DNA of 64,000 bases from Cellulomonas sp. JH27-2 (GTDB taxonomy: Bacteria > Actinomycetota > Actinomycetes > Actinomycetales > Cellulomonadaceae). Of this stretch, positions 51,161 through 59,291 are shown piece after piece (within the stretch, counting starts at the first letter, position 1; each line of letters begins with the position of its first letter). The stretch covers positions 62,001 to 126,000 of the forward strand of contig NZ_JACYFR010000003.1 of NCBI RefSeq assembly GCF_014837175.1, written 5' to 3'. Below the pieces are notes generated by a model, which saw only the letters and a list, made by a program, of their open reading frames with translations, had not been told where the DNA came from and did not search any database. The position numbers were made by a program, and so were the translations under genes.

Positions 51161-52357
51161 ATGACCCTGACCATCGACGAGGCCGCCATCTCATCCGGCA
51201 CCGCCTCCGCCCCCGCGGACGGCCGCGTGCCGCTGTCGATCCTCGACCTGGCCGTGGTCGGCGAGGGCAGCACGGGCGCGGACGCGATCCGGGCCAGCCT
51301 GGACCTGGCCGTCGAGGCGGACCGGCTGGGCTACCGCCGCGTCTGGTACGCCGAGCACCACCTGGCGCCAGGGGTCGCGTCGGCGTCGCCGGCCGTGCTC
51401 GCGGCGCTCGCGGCGGCCCGCACGACGAACATCCGCGTCGGATCGGGCGCGGTGCTGCTCAGCACCACGAGCCCGCTGGTCGCGGCCGAGCAGTTCGGTG
51501 CGATCGCTGCGGCGCACCCGGGCCGCGTCGACCTGGGCCTCGGGCGCGCGTTCACACCGCCGCCCACGTCGTCCGGTGCCCCGGCGCGTCGCGTGGAGCC
51601 CACGCCGGCCCGCGTCGTCGACGGCCTGCACGTGCCCGCCAGCCCGCCGTTCGACTACAACGACTCCGAGCTGCGCGAGCGGTTCCTGGCGCACGCCCGC
51701 GTCCTGGCCACCGGCCGGCAGTCCGCCGACTTCCGCTCCGAGCTCGAGGTGGTGCTCGCGCTGCGGGCGGGCGAGCTGCAGGCGGAGGGGCGCCCGTTCG
51801 TCTCCCCGCCCGTGCAGCACGCCGACCTGGACCTGTGGGTGCTGGCCAGCAGCGGCGGCGAGAGCGCCCGGGTGGCGGGCGAGCTGGGCCTGCCGCTGGC
51901 AGCGAACTTCCACGTCAGCCCGTCGTCGATCGTCGAGACCGTCGCGTCCTACCGGGCGGCGTTCCGCCCCGGCGTTCTGGCGCAGCCGTACGTCACGGTG
52001 TCCGTCGACGTGCTCGCGGCGGACACCGATGCCGAGGCGGAGCGCCTCGCCGACGGCTTCGCCGACTGGGTGCTGTCCATCCGCCGCGGCCCGGGCGCGT
52101 CGACGTACCCGCGGCCCGGCACGTCGTCGGCGCTGTCCGACGCGGACCGGGCGCTGGTGCGGGACCGCCTGGAGACGCGCGTCGTCGGCGGTCCGGCGAC
52201 CGTCGTCGATCGCCTCGCGGTGCTCCAGCGCGCCACGGGCGCCGACGAGCTCTTGGTGACGACCCAGACGCACGACCCCGCGGACAGCCGCTGCTCGTTC
52301 GCCCTCCTGGCCGACGCCTGGTCCCTCACCCCGGCCCCCGCCGCGCGCACCCGCTGA
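51161..52357 (+). CDS. LLM class flavin-dependent oxidoreductase (MsnO8-like)
   Basis: This 398-residue luciferase-like enzyme starts LSILDLAVVGEGSTGADAIRASLDLAVEADRLGYRRVWYAEHHLAPGVASASPAVLAALAAA, followed by RVGSGAVLLSTTSPLVAAEQFGAIAAAHPGRVDLGLGRAF. This is the MsnO8/alkanal-monooxygenase-like subgroup. It is the last gene of the plus-strand run and the third luciferase-like enzyme in it. FMNH2 is probably supplied by the convergent flavin reductases. A long nested hairpin follows. Confidence 0.9.
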   Translation: MTLTIDEAAISSGTASAPADGRVPLSILDLAVVGEGSTGADAIRASLDLAVEADRLGYRRVWYAEHHLAPGVASASPAVLAALAAARTTNIRVGSGAVLLSTTSPLVAAEQFGAIAAAHPGRVDLGLGRAFTPPPTSSGAPARRVEPTPARVVDGLHVPASPPFDYNDSELRERFLAHARVLATGRQSADFRSELEVVLALRAGELQAEGRPFVSPPVQHADLDLWVLASSGGESARVAGELGLPLAANFHVSPSSIVETVASYRAAFRPGVLAQPYVTVSVDVLAADTDAEAERLADGFADWVLSIRRGPGASTYPRPGTSSALSDADRALVRDRLETRVVGGPATVVDRLAVLQRATGADELLVTTQTHDPADSRCSFALLADAWSLTPAPAARTR

Positions 52358-52361
52358 CGGT

Positions 52362-52429
52362 GAGCGCGCCCCAAACGCATCGAGCGCACCCGATCCAACA
52401 GGTGCGCTCGCTGCGCAAGGGGCGCGCTC
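52362..52429. terminator. Long nested hairpin between convergent genes (contains repeat copy B)
   Basis: GAGCGCGCCCC (52362-52372) pairs with GGGGCGCGCTC (52419-52429). Inside it CGAGCGCACC (52381-52390) pairs with GGTGCGCTCG (52401-52410) around the loop CGATCCAACA, and most of the intervening bases can pair too. It separates the convergent LLM and flavin-reductase genes and is a likely bidirectional terminator. Its core, 52385-52404, matches 8594-8613 at 19 of 20 bases. Confidence 0.8.
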
Positions 52430-52436
52430 GGTGTCG

Positions 52437-53012
52437 TCAGAGGGCGGAGTGGTCGCCCAGGCGGTGGTAGGTGCGGTCGTGGTAGACGAGCGGGGACGGG
52501 GTGTCCAGGCCGTCGCGGTGCGCGCACTCGGTGGGTCGGCGGACGCTCGACGACAGCGCCTCGACGGAGACCAGGAAGCTGGAGCCGACGGGCACGCGCT
52601 GCAGGATGCGGCCGCGGACCCAGGACAGGGCGCCGTCGATGACGGGCTCGCCGGTGGGCAGCACGCTCCAACCGCCGGCGGCGAACCGGTCGATGCCGCT
52701 CGTCGCGAACCGCGCGGAGACGTCGTCCTGGTGGTGGGCCAGAAAGCTGAAGGTCAGCGTGCGGGCGCGCTGGACCGCGGCCCACGACGAGGAGGTCGCG
52801 GCCAGCGAGAACGCGAGCAGCGGCGGCTCGGCCGAGACCGAGATGACGGACGTGGCGGTGAAGCCGACCGGGCGGCCTGTGGCCTCGTCGTGCAGCGCGA
52901 CGACCGCGACGCCGGCGGGGTGGCCACGGAACACGGCCTTGTAGTCGTCGGGGGACAAGGTCGGGTCGGTGTCGTCGAGCGCGTCGAACCTGACCTCCGG
53001 CTGCGCGGTCAT
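52437..53012 (-). CDS. Flavin reductase family protein
   Basis: This 191-residue protein has the flavin-reductase split barrel: FRGHPAGVAVVALHDEATGRPVGFTATSVISVSAEPPLLAFSLAATSSSW and FSFLAHHQDDVSARFA. The C-terminus HRDGLDTPSPLVYHDRTYHRLGDH is usual for the FMN-binding oxidoreductases that feed monooxygenases. Its ATG overlaps the upstream NAD(P)H:FMN reductase stop by four bases. It should supply reduced flavin to the LLM enzymes encoded by the convergent operon. Confidence 0.92.
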   Translation of the reverse strand: MTAQPEVRFDALDDTDPTLSPDDYKAVFRGHPAGVAVVALHDEATGRPVGFTATSVISVSAEPPLLAFSLAATSSSWAAVQRARTLTFSFLAHHQDDVSARFATSGIDRFAAGGWSVLPTGEPVIDGALSWVRGRILQRVPVGSSFLVSVEALSSSVRRPTECAHRDGLDTPSPLVYHDRTYHRLGDHSAL

Positions 53013-53563
53013 CGGGTGGCTCCCACGAGCTCGTCGGCCTGCAGATCGATGGCGACGGCGCGCCGCAGCGCGTCACCGCCTCGGGCGAGCCACGTGTCGA
53101 CGGCGTCGTCGAGCGCGGCCAGGTCCGGCTCCGTCAGGACGAGCGAGCGGGTGGGGACCACCGCGCCGAGCTCGACGAGCACGGGCCGCAGGTGCACCTC
53201 GCCGACCAGCGCGTGCGCCGGAGAGCCGGCCACCACCACGGGCACGACGACGACGCCGCCGAGCCCGTCCGGGCCGTAGAGGTCGAGGAACGCCTTGAGC
53301 AGGCCCGTGAAGGACGCTTTGTGGACCGGGGTCGCGATCACGGCCACGTCGGCGGCGGCGAGCCGCGCGCGGGCCTCGTCGGCCGTCGGGTGCTCGGCGG
53401 TCAGGATCTCGCCGGCGAACGTCGCGAGGTCGACGGGCTCCGAGAGCTGCCCGCCGACGAGCCCGGCGACCGCGTGCCCGACGCGCTCGGCCGCGCCCAG
53501 CGTGCGGGAGCCGGGGCGGGGGTTGCCCGCCACGACGACGACGGATGGTGTGCTGCTGCCCAT
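53009..53563 (-). CDS. NAD(P)H-dependent FMN reductase (SsuE/MsuE-like)
   Basis: This 184-residue flavodoxin-like reductase begins VVVVAGNPRPGSRTLGAAERVGHAV and has VAVIATPVHKASFTGLLKAFLDLYGPDGLGGVVVVPVVVAGSPAHALVGEVHLRPVLVELGA, as in SsuE/MsuE that partner sulfonate monooxygenases. It is the first gene of a two-gene unit with the flavin reductase. An imperfect inverted repeat lies about 66 bases upstream (53629-53652). Confidence 0.92.
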   Translation of the reverse strand: MGSSTPSVVVVAGNPRPGSRTLGAAERVGHAVAGLVGGQLSEPVDLATFAGEILTAEHPTADEARARLAAADVAVIATPVHKASFTGLLKAFLDLYGPDGLGGVVVVPVVVAGSPAHALVGEVHLRPVLVELGAVVPTRSLVLTEPDLAALDDAVDTWLARGGDALRRAVAIDLQADELVGATR

Positions 53564-53628
53564 GACTGCTGCCTCTCGATCGGTTCCTCGCGGGCCTGCT
53601 CCGGTGCCCGGGGGAACGGTCTAGCAGC

Positions 53629-53652
53629 GGATCAGTATTTTCGTACCGATCC
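53629..53652. promoter_or_regulatory. Inverted repeat upstream of the FMN reductase operon
   Basis: GGATCAGTA and TACCGATCC form nine-base arms with one mismatch around TTTTCG. The position fits an operator for the reductase pair. GGTCCAGTATT at 42550-42560, before the monooxygenase operon, shares the GG..CAGTATT part, so one regulator may see both. Confidence 0.5.
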
Positions 53653-53675
53653 AGTCGTATATCTCGGATGGTGGA

Positions 53676-53707
53676 CGCGCCCGCGACCGGTCGTGGTCGC
53701 GGGCGCG
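53676..53707. terminator. 13-bp hairpin downstream of the epoxide hydrolase gene
   Basis: CGCGCCCGCGACC (53676-53688) pairs perfectly with GGTCGCGGGCGCG (53695-53707) around six bases. It starts seven bases past the stop of the epoxide hydrolase gene on the minus strand. No U-tract follows, as is common in GC-rich actinobacteria. Confidence 0.75.
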
Positions 53708-53713
53708 CCGCCC

Positions 53714-54823
53714 TCAGGCGAAGAACGTGCGGAGGTCGGCGGCGACGTCGTCGGGAACCTCCATCGCGGCGAAGTGACCGCCGCGCTCGTGCTCCGACCA
53801 GTGCGCGATGCTGGTGTTGTCGCGCTCGGCGAGCGAGCGGATGGTCTGGAAGTCGTCGCGGAAGACCGCCACGCCGATCCGGGCGTGGCTCACGACAGGC
53901 TCCGCGCCAGCGCGCTGCGCCTCGTAGTAGTAGCGCGCGGCCGAGCCGTAGGTGTTGGTGAACCAGTAGAGGCTCGCCTGCGCGAGCACCTGCTCAGGGG
54001 TCAGCAGACTGGTCCCGTTGCCGAAGCTCTCCAGGAGCTCGCTGTACGCCAGCACGCCGACGGGAGAGTCCGCCAGCGCCGCGGCGATCGTCTGCGGGCG
54101 CGACGCGTTCATCGCGTTGTAGCCGCCGACGGACTGGAACCACTGCATGTGCTCGAGCGCGGCGTACTCCTTCGGGCCGAAGCCGGCGAACTCGCTCGGG
54201 TCGCCCGACGGGAACGAGAACAGCTGCAGGACGTGCGCGCCCAGGAAGCCCTCGGGCTCCAGAAGGGTGAGCTCGCGGGCGACGAGCGCACCCGCGTCGC
54301 TGCCGTGCACGCCGTAGGAGGAGTACCCGAGCTCGCGCATCAGCGCGTCGTACGTCGTCGCGACCCGCGCCATCGTCCAGCCGGTGTCGACGACGGGCGT
54401 GGACCAGCCGAAGCCCGGCATCGAGGGGACGACGACGTGGAACGCCTCCTGCGCGCTGCCGCCGTGCGCCTCGGGGTCCACGAGGCGGTCGATCAGGTCG
54501 ATGTAGTCGAGCACCGAGCCCGGGTAGGTGTGCGCCAGCAGCAGCGGCGTCGCGCCCTCGACGGCCGAGCGGACGTGCAGGAAGTGGATGCGCTGCCCGT
54601 CGATCTCGGCGACGAAGCCCGGGTGCGCGTTGATCCGCGCCTCGACCTCGCGCCAGTCGAAGGCCTTCCACCGCTCGACCATGTCGCGCAGGTAGGACTC
54701 GGGCGTGCCGTACTCCCACGAGTCGCCCGGGACGGCGGGTGCGAAGCGCGTGCGCTCGAGGCGGGCGTGCAGGTCGTCGAGCTCGGACTGCGGGACGTGG
54801 ACGGTGAAGGGCGAGATGTTCAC
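53714..54823 (-). CDS. Epoxide hydrolase family (EHN-type alpha/beta hydrolase)
   Basis: This 369-residue protein has the N-terminal epoxide-hydrolase cap FTVHVPQSELDDLHARLERTRF and WREVEARINAHPGFVAEIDGQRIHFLHVRS. The alpha/beta-hydrolase core follows with HTYPGSVLDYIDLIDRL and VVPSMPGFGWS. The nucleophile elbow is GSDAGALVARELT (Asp176), where classical members read GGDWG, so the loop is slightly different. The C-terminal base His lies in HERGGHFAAMEVP. It is divergent from a WYL regulator gene, which probably controls it. Confidence 0.9.
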   Translation of the reverse strand: MNISPFTVHVPQSELDDLHARLERTRFAPAVPGDSWEYGTPESYLRDMVERWKAFDWREVEARINAHPGFVAEIDGQRIHFLHVRSAVEGATPLLLAHTYPGSVLDYIDLIDRLVDPEAHGGSAQEAFHVVVPSMPGFGWSTPVVDTGWTMARVATTYDALMRELGYSSYGVHGSDAGALVARELTLLEPEGFLGAHVLQLFSFPSGDPSEFAGFGPKEYAALEHMQWFQSVGGYNAMNASRPQTIAAALADSPVGVLAYSELLESFGNGTSLLTPEQVLAQASLYWFTNTYGSAARYYYEAQRAGAEPVVSHARIGVAVFRDDFQTIRSLAERDNTSIAHWSEHERGGHFAAMEVPDDVAADLRTFFA

Positions 54824-54906
54824 GGTGACCTCCTGGTTGTCTTCCTGCTGGTGAGAACGACGTTAGAGGCCTGTGCGGAACAGTTGATTCCTGATATACC
54901 GACCAG

Positions 54907-55866
54907 ATGAAATCCACCTCACGCCGGCTCCTCGAGGTGCTCGGACTGCTGCAGGCACGCGCCGACTGGACCGGCCCGGAGCTCGCTGCCCGGCTCGGGG
55001 TCACCGACCGCACCGTGCGGAACGACGTCGCCCGGCTGCGCGAGCTCGGCTACCCCGTGCACGCGACGCGCGGGCGCGAGGGGCGCTATCGCTTGGGTGC
55101 GGGCGCCAAGCTGCCACCGCTGCTGCTGGACGACGAGGAGGCGGTGGCGGTCGCCGTCGGGCTGCGCACGCTGACAGGCGTCGCCGGGTTCGAGGAGAGC
55201 GGGGCGCGTGCGCTCGCGAAGCTCGAGCACGTGCTGCCCGACCGGCTCCGCCGCCAGCTCGTCGCGCTGCGCGACGCGACCAGCGCGGGACCCGCGAACA
55301 CCGACTCCAACGTCGAGGACCCGACCGTGGCCCCGGCCGTGCTCACCGAGATCGCGGCCGCGATCCGCGACCACCGCGGGCTGCGCGCGTTCTTCCGCGA
55401 CGACGAGCGCATCGAGATCGAGCCGTACCGGGTCGTCGGTTGGCAGCGGCGCTGGTACGTCGTCGGCCGCGACCCCGGGACGGGGGCCTGGGCGCCGTAC
55501 CGCGCCGACTGGCTCACGCTGCGCACGCCGGGTGGCCGGCCGTTCCGTCCGGTCGACTTCCCCGGTGACCTGACCGACTTCGTCGTCCGTGAGGTGGCGC
55601 GCACGGGCTGGGCCGTGCACGCGCGTCTGGTGATCGAGGCCTCGGCCGACGAGGTCATCGCCCGGATCAACCCGACCGTCGGGACCGTCGAGCCGCTGCC
55701 CGACGGGCGGGCCGTGCTGATCACGGGCGGCGACAGCCTGGAGGTCGTCGCGGTCTGGATCGGGATGCTCGGCCTGGACTTCACGGTCGAGTCCCCGCTC
55801 GCGCTGGCCGAGCATCTGCGCGCGCTCGCGGCCCGATACACCGCCGCCGCCGCCTCAGTTGGCTGA
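54907..55866 (+). CDS. WYL-domain helix-turn-helix regulator (YafY-like)
   Basis: This 319-residue regulator starts with a winged HTH, RRLLEVLGLLQARADWTGPELAARLGVTDRTVRNDVARLRELGYPVHA. A WYL domain follows, with IEIEPYRVVGWQRRWYVVGRDPGTGAWAPYRADWL, and then a C-terminal WCX part. WYL domains sense nucleic acid or small ligands. It is divergent from the epoxide hydrolase gene with 83 bases between, so it likely regulates that gene. Its 3' end overlaps the convergent permease gene by 12 bases. Confidence 0.92.
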   Translation: MKSTSRRLLEVLGLLQARADWTGPELAARLGVTDRTVRNDVARLRELGYPVHATRGREGRYRLGAGAKLPPLLLDDEEAVAVAVGLRTLTGVAGFEESGARALAKLEHVLPDRLRRQLVALRDATSAGPANTDSNVEDPTVAPAVLTEIAAAIRDHRGLRAFFRDDERIEIEPYRVVGWQRRWYVVGRDPGTGAWAPYRADWLTLRTPGGRPFRPVDFPGDLTDFVVREVARTGWAVHARLVIEASADEVIARINPTVGTVEPLPDGRAVLITGGDSLEVVAVWIGMLGLDFTVESPLALAEHLRALAARYTAAAASVG

Positions 55867-57231
55867 CTCCGCGCGTGGGCCCGTGCGCTTCACCACCCAC
55901 GCGTTGATCGCGTACAGCACCACGCCGATCGCCAGCAGGATGCCGGCGCGGAGGTACACCGACGCCTCGCGGCCGGTCAGCGGTGAGGCGAGCACCAGCG
56001 ACACGACGGCCCCCGCGACGGGAGCCCAGGTGGGCGCGCGGAACGACTTCTCGCTGTCGCCCTCGATCTTCTCGTCGTCCTCGTCGGGCACCTTGCGCAG
56101 CACCAGGACGGAGATGTTGACGACCGCGAACACCAGCAGCAAGAGCAGCACGGTCGTGTCCGCGAGCCCGGCCAGGTCGCCCGTCGCGACCAGCGTCATC
56201 GCGATCAGGACGGTGAACGCGATGGCCACGTACGGCGTCTGCCGCCGGGCGCCCACGCGGCCGAAGATCGCGGGCACGATGCCCTCGTTCGACATCCCGT
56301 AGACGAGCCGCGACGCCATGATCATGTTGATGAGCGCTGTGTTGGTGACGGCGAACAGCGCGATGAGCGCGAACAGCTTGGGCGGGAACGTCAGCCCGGC
56401 CACCTTGACCACCTCGAGCAGCGGCCCCGTCGACTCGGTCAGCGTCTCGGTGTCGACGAGCATCGACGTGGTGAGCGCGACGCCCAGGTAGATCAGGCCC
56501 GCGATGATCAGGCCGCCGAACAGCGCGCGCGGGAAGTCGCGGCGCGGATGGCGCGTCTCCTCGGCGAGGTTGACCGAGTCCTCGAACCCGAGCAGCGCGT
56601 AGAAGGCCAGGCCCGTCGCACCCAGGATCGCGATCCACGGGGTGCCGTCCGTATCGACCTGCATGGTGCGCGACGGGTCGCCGTCGCCCTGGATCAGCGC
56701 GAACACGCCGATGGCCAGGATGACGATCAACCCGGACGCCTCGATCAGCGTCAGCACGACGTTGACCTTCACGGACTCGGAGATGCCGATGACGTTGACC
56801 GCCGTGATGACCAGCAGGAAGAACCACGCCGCCAGCAGCGTCGGCACGCTGATGAACTCGGCGAGGTAGTCGCCCCCGAACGCCCGCGCTGCGGCGCCCG
56901 CGCTCGTGATCCCGGACATCAGCACCGCGAACGCGACGATGAACGTGAAGAACGGCTTCCGGAACGCCTTCTGCGTGTACAGCGCCGCTCCCGCGGCCTG
57001 CGGGAATCGTCCGACGAGCTCTGCGTACGCGGTCGCCGTGAGCGTGGCCAGCACGAACGCGCACACGAACGGGATCCAGATGGCCCCGCCCACCTCGCCG
57101 GCGACCTTGCCCGTGAGCGCATAGATCCCCGCGCCCAGGATGTCGCCGACCACGAACAGCAGCAGCACCTTGCGCCCGATAGCCCGCCGCAGCGTGGGGC
57201 TGGACTCGGTCTGGGTCGTCTCCGTGCTCAT
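55855..57231 (-). CDS. APC family amino acid permease
   Basis: This 458-residue protein has about 12 hydrophobic segments and the APC-superfamily start RRAIGRKVLLLFVVGDILGAGIYALTGKVAGEVGGAIWIPF. It continues with VGRFPQAAGAALYTQKAFRKPF and GATGLAFYALLGFEDSVNLAEETRHPRRDFPRAL. The GxGIY-like motif in helix 1 marks the substrate site. The cargo is probably an amino acid or amine. A cytoplasmic loop with DEDDEKIEGDSEK precedes the last two helices. Confidence 0.92.
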   Translation of the reverse strand: MSTETTQTESSPTLRRAIGRKVLLLFVVGDILGAGIYALTGKVAGEVGGAIWIPFVCAFVLATLTATAYAELVGRFPQAAGAALYTQKAFRKPFFTFIVAFAVLMSGITSAGAAARAFGGDYLAEFISVPTLLAAWFFLLVITAVNVIGISESVKVNVVLTLIEASGLIVILAIGVFALIQGDGDPSRTMQVDTDGTPWIAILGATGLAFYALLGFEDSVNLAEETRHPRRDFPRALFGGLIIAGLIYLGVALTTSMLVDTETLTESTGPLLEVVKVAGLTFPPKLFALIALFAVTNTALINMIMASRLVYGMSNEGIVPAIFGRVGARRQTPYVAIAFTVLIAMTLVATGDLAGLADTTVLLLLLVFAVVNISVLVLRKVPDEDDEKIEGDSEKSFRAPTWAPVAGAVVSLVLASPLTGREASVYLRAGILLAIGVVLYAINAWVVKRTGPRAESAN

Positions 57232-57361
57232 CGCCGTACCTCCGCGCCGCCGCCGGGGTTCCTGGGTGCAGACAGTGTGTTCCCTGTGCGCGGATCGCGC
57301 TCGTCGGGCGCGTGGGGTCCTCGCTGCCTACGCTCGACCTCTCTCGACCAAGGAGGAGCGC

Positions 57362-57688
57362 ATGAGGGGCAAGGTCGCATTCGTCGCCGGAGCGGGGCTC
57401 GGCTACCTGCTCGGCACCCGGGCCGGGCGGGGCCAGTTCGAGAAGATCAAGGCCTGGGCCGACGACGTCTGGCACGACCCGCGCGTCCAGGGCTACGTCG
57501 CCGACGCGCAGGCGCAGGCCACCCAGTTCGCCAAGGACCAGGGCGCGGTGCTGCGGGACAAGGCGTTCGAGGCCGCGAAGCAGGCGATGACCGGCACGCC
57601 GGCACCGTCGTCGCGTCCCGTCGACCCCGACGAGATCATCCTCGAGCCGCTGCCCGACGACCTGGACCCGAACGCGCGCCGCTTCTGA
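57362..57688 (+). CDS. YtxH-like small protein
   Basis: This 108-residue protein starts KVAFVAGAGLGYLLGTRAGRGQFEKIKAWADDVWHDPRVQGYV. The Gly-rich hydrophobic segment and the following amphipathic helices resemble YtxH-type proteins of unknown role. It has a good AAGGAGG ribosome binding site. The end of the gene lies in a tandem 16-base duplication that repeats the stop region. Confidence 0.82.
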   Translation: MRGKVAFVAGAGLGYLLGTRAGRGQFEKIKAWADDVWHDPRVQGYVADAQAQATQFAKDQGAVLRDKAFEAAKQAMTGTPAPSSRPVDPDEIILEPLPDDLDPNARRF

Positions 57689-57710
57689 GGCTCGACGCTT
57701 CTGAGGCTCG
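57681..57710. repeat. Tandem duplication spanning a stop codon
   Basis: GCTTCTGAGGCTCG occurs at 57681-57694 and again at 57697-57710, in a 16-base period. The first copy includes the real stop codon of the YtxH-like gene, so the second copy is harmless 3' sequence. It looks like a recent slippage event. Confidence 0.7.
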
Positions 57711-57751
57711 GGGCGCGCGCGGAGGGCGCGTCCCGCGCCGCCGGGCCTCAG
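57701..57751. terminator. Hairpin between convergent genes (CTGAGGC...GCCTCAG)
   Basis: CTGAGGC (57701-57707) pairs with GCCTCAG (57745-57751), and inside it GGCGCG pairs with CGCGCC. It covers the gap between the YtxH-like and epimerase genes and includes the stop of the latter. Confidence 0.5.
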
Positions 57752-58683
57752 TGCTCGTCGAGCAGGTCCTCCAGGGCCTCGCGCAGCTCGGGGTGACGGA
57801 AGGTGAACCCGGCGTCCGAGAGCGTCGTCGAGACGGCACGCCGTCCGGTCAGCCCGAGGGCGGGGTCGGTGCGCAGCACGAGGGCCCCGACCCGCACGGC
57901 CCACTCCGGCGTCGGTGGTGCCGCCCGCCTGTGCACCACGGACCGCAGGGTCGCCATCAGCTCGGCGTTGCGGACCGGATGCGGTGCGGTGGCGACCAGG
58001 ACGCCGGACGGCGGCCCGGCCGCGGGGAGCTCGAGACCGGCGGCGTGGTCGTCGAGAGCCCAGTGCGCGATCCGCAGCCAGTCGTCGACGTGCAGCCAGC
58101 TGAACCACTGACGCCCGCTGCCCACACGTCCACCGAGCCCCCACCGTGCGAGCCCGGCCAACCTGCTCAGCGCCGGGGTGTCGCGATCGAGCACGATGCT
58201 GGTGCGCAGCACCACCATCCGGTCCGCGCGGGCACCTGCGGTCGCGGTTTCCCAGGCCGTGGCGACACCGGTCATCTGCGGCGGCCCGTCGGCAGGGACG
58301 CGGGTGTCCTCGGTGATCGTCGATTCACCGGCGTCGCCGAACAGCGCCAGGGTGCTGGCCTGCAACCAGGCGACGGGGGGTGTGTCGACGCGTTGCGAAG
58401 CCTCGACCAGCGCGCGGGTGGGCTCGACCCGCGACCGCGTGAGCAGCGCGATGTTCTCCGTGGTCGGGCGGCGGTCCACCAGCTCGCCCGCCAGGTTCAC
58501 GACGGCAGCGCCGTCGAGCTCGGACGCCCACGCACCGACCGTTCGTCCGTCCCAGACGACCTGCCGGTCGGGGCTGTCCCGGACGCGGCGCGTGAGCACG
58601 ACGACGTCGTGGCCCTGCGCCACCAACGACCGGCACAGCGCGCGCCCGAGCGCCCCGCTCCCACCCGCGACCACGACCTTCAC
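57748..58683 (-). CDS. TIGR01777-type NAD-dependent epimerase (SDR39U1-like)
   Basis: This 311-residue extended SDR begins VVVAGGSGALGRALCRSLVAQGHDVVVLTRR. It shows VNLAGELVDRRPTTENIALLTRSRVEPTRALVEA, LQASTLALFGD and WFSWLHVDDWLRIAHWALDD, as in the YfcH/SDR39U1 group. A C-terminal DUF1731 part (about 260-310) is present. The substrate is unknown. The GTG start at 58683 is chosen because the Rossmann motif begins there; the next gene upstream, gluconokinase, ends 10 bases before. Confidence 0.88.
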   Translation of the reverse strand: MKVVVAGGSGALGRALCRSLVAQGHDVVVLTRRVRDSPDRQVVWDGRTVGAWASELDGAAVVNLAGELVDRRPTTENIALLTRSRVEPTRALVEASQRVDTPPVAWLQASTLALFGDAGESTITEDTRVPADGPPQMTGVATAWETATAGARADRMVVLRTSIVLDRDTPALSRLAGLARWGLGGRVGSGRQWFSWLHVDDWLRIAHWALDDHAAGLELPAAGPPSGVLVATAPHPVRNAELMATLRSVVHRRAAPPTPEWAVRVGALVLRTDPALGLTGRRAVSTTLSDAGFTFRHPELREALEDLLDEH

Positions 58684-58693
58684 GGTGGCGAAC

Positions 58694-59215
58694 CTATCCA
58701 CGCCCGGAGACATCGAGCGCCGCGCGAGCGGCAGCGGCCGTCGCGGCGGCGTCGTGGCCCGCGGGAACGGTGACCCCGTCCTCGTCAGCATCCAGCGGCT
58801 CGAGCGTCGCGAGCTGGGAGGCGAGCAGGCTGGCGGGCATGAAGTGGCCCTCGCGCTGCGTCATCCGTCGGGCGAGCTCGTCGGGTGCGACCTCGAGGTG
58901 CACGAACCGCACGCGCCCGCGGGCCTCACGCAGCACGTCGCGGTAGGCGCGGCGCAGGGCGGAGCAGGTGGCGACGGTCGAACGGCCGTCGTCGGCGTTC
59001 GCGCTGAGCTCGTCGCGGATCGCGGCCAGCCAGGGGGCGCGGTCGTCGTCGGTCAGCGGGATACCGGCGCGCATCTTGGCGACGTTGGCGGCGGGGTGCA
59101 CGTCGTCGCCCTCGAGGAACGACCACCCCAGCTCGTCGGCCAGCAACCGGCCCACCGTCGACTTCCCGGTCCCGGACACCCCCATCACCACCACGTGCTC
59201 CGCCACGCCCCACAC
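58694..59215 (-). CDS. gntK: Gluconokinase
   Basis: This 173-residue kinase phosphorylates gluconate to 6-phosphogluconate for the pentose-phosphate pathway. The P-loop MGVSGTGKST is at residues 11-20, with WSFLEGDDVHPAANVAKMRAGIPLTDDDRAPWLAAI and REGHFMPASLLASQLATLEPL, all diagnostic for GntK. A GTG at 59215 or 59206 can start it. No gluconate permease lies nearby. It is divergent from an MFS transporter gene, with a long inverted-repeat element between. Confidence 0.94.
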   Translation of the reverse strand: MWGVAEHVVVMGVSGTGKSTVGRLLADELGWSFLEGDDVHPAANVAKMRAGIPLTDDDRAPWLAAIRDELSANADDGRSTVATCSALRRAYRDVLREARGRVRFVHLEVAPDELARRMTQREGHFMPASLLASQLATLEPLDADEDGVTVPAGHDAAATAAAARAALDVSGRG

Positions 59216-59291
59216 CCTGCCACGTCGCGGTCGCCGTGACCGCAGCGCGCCGTCGCGGTGGCGTCAGTCACAGGGCGCATCCTGCCGGAGC

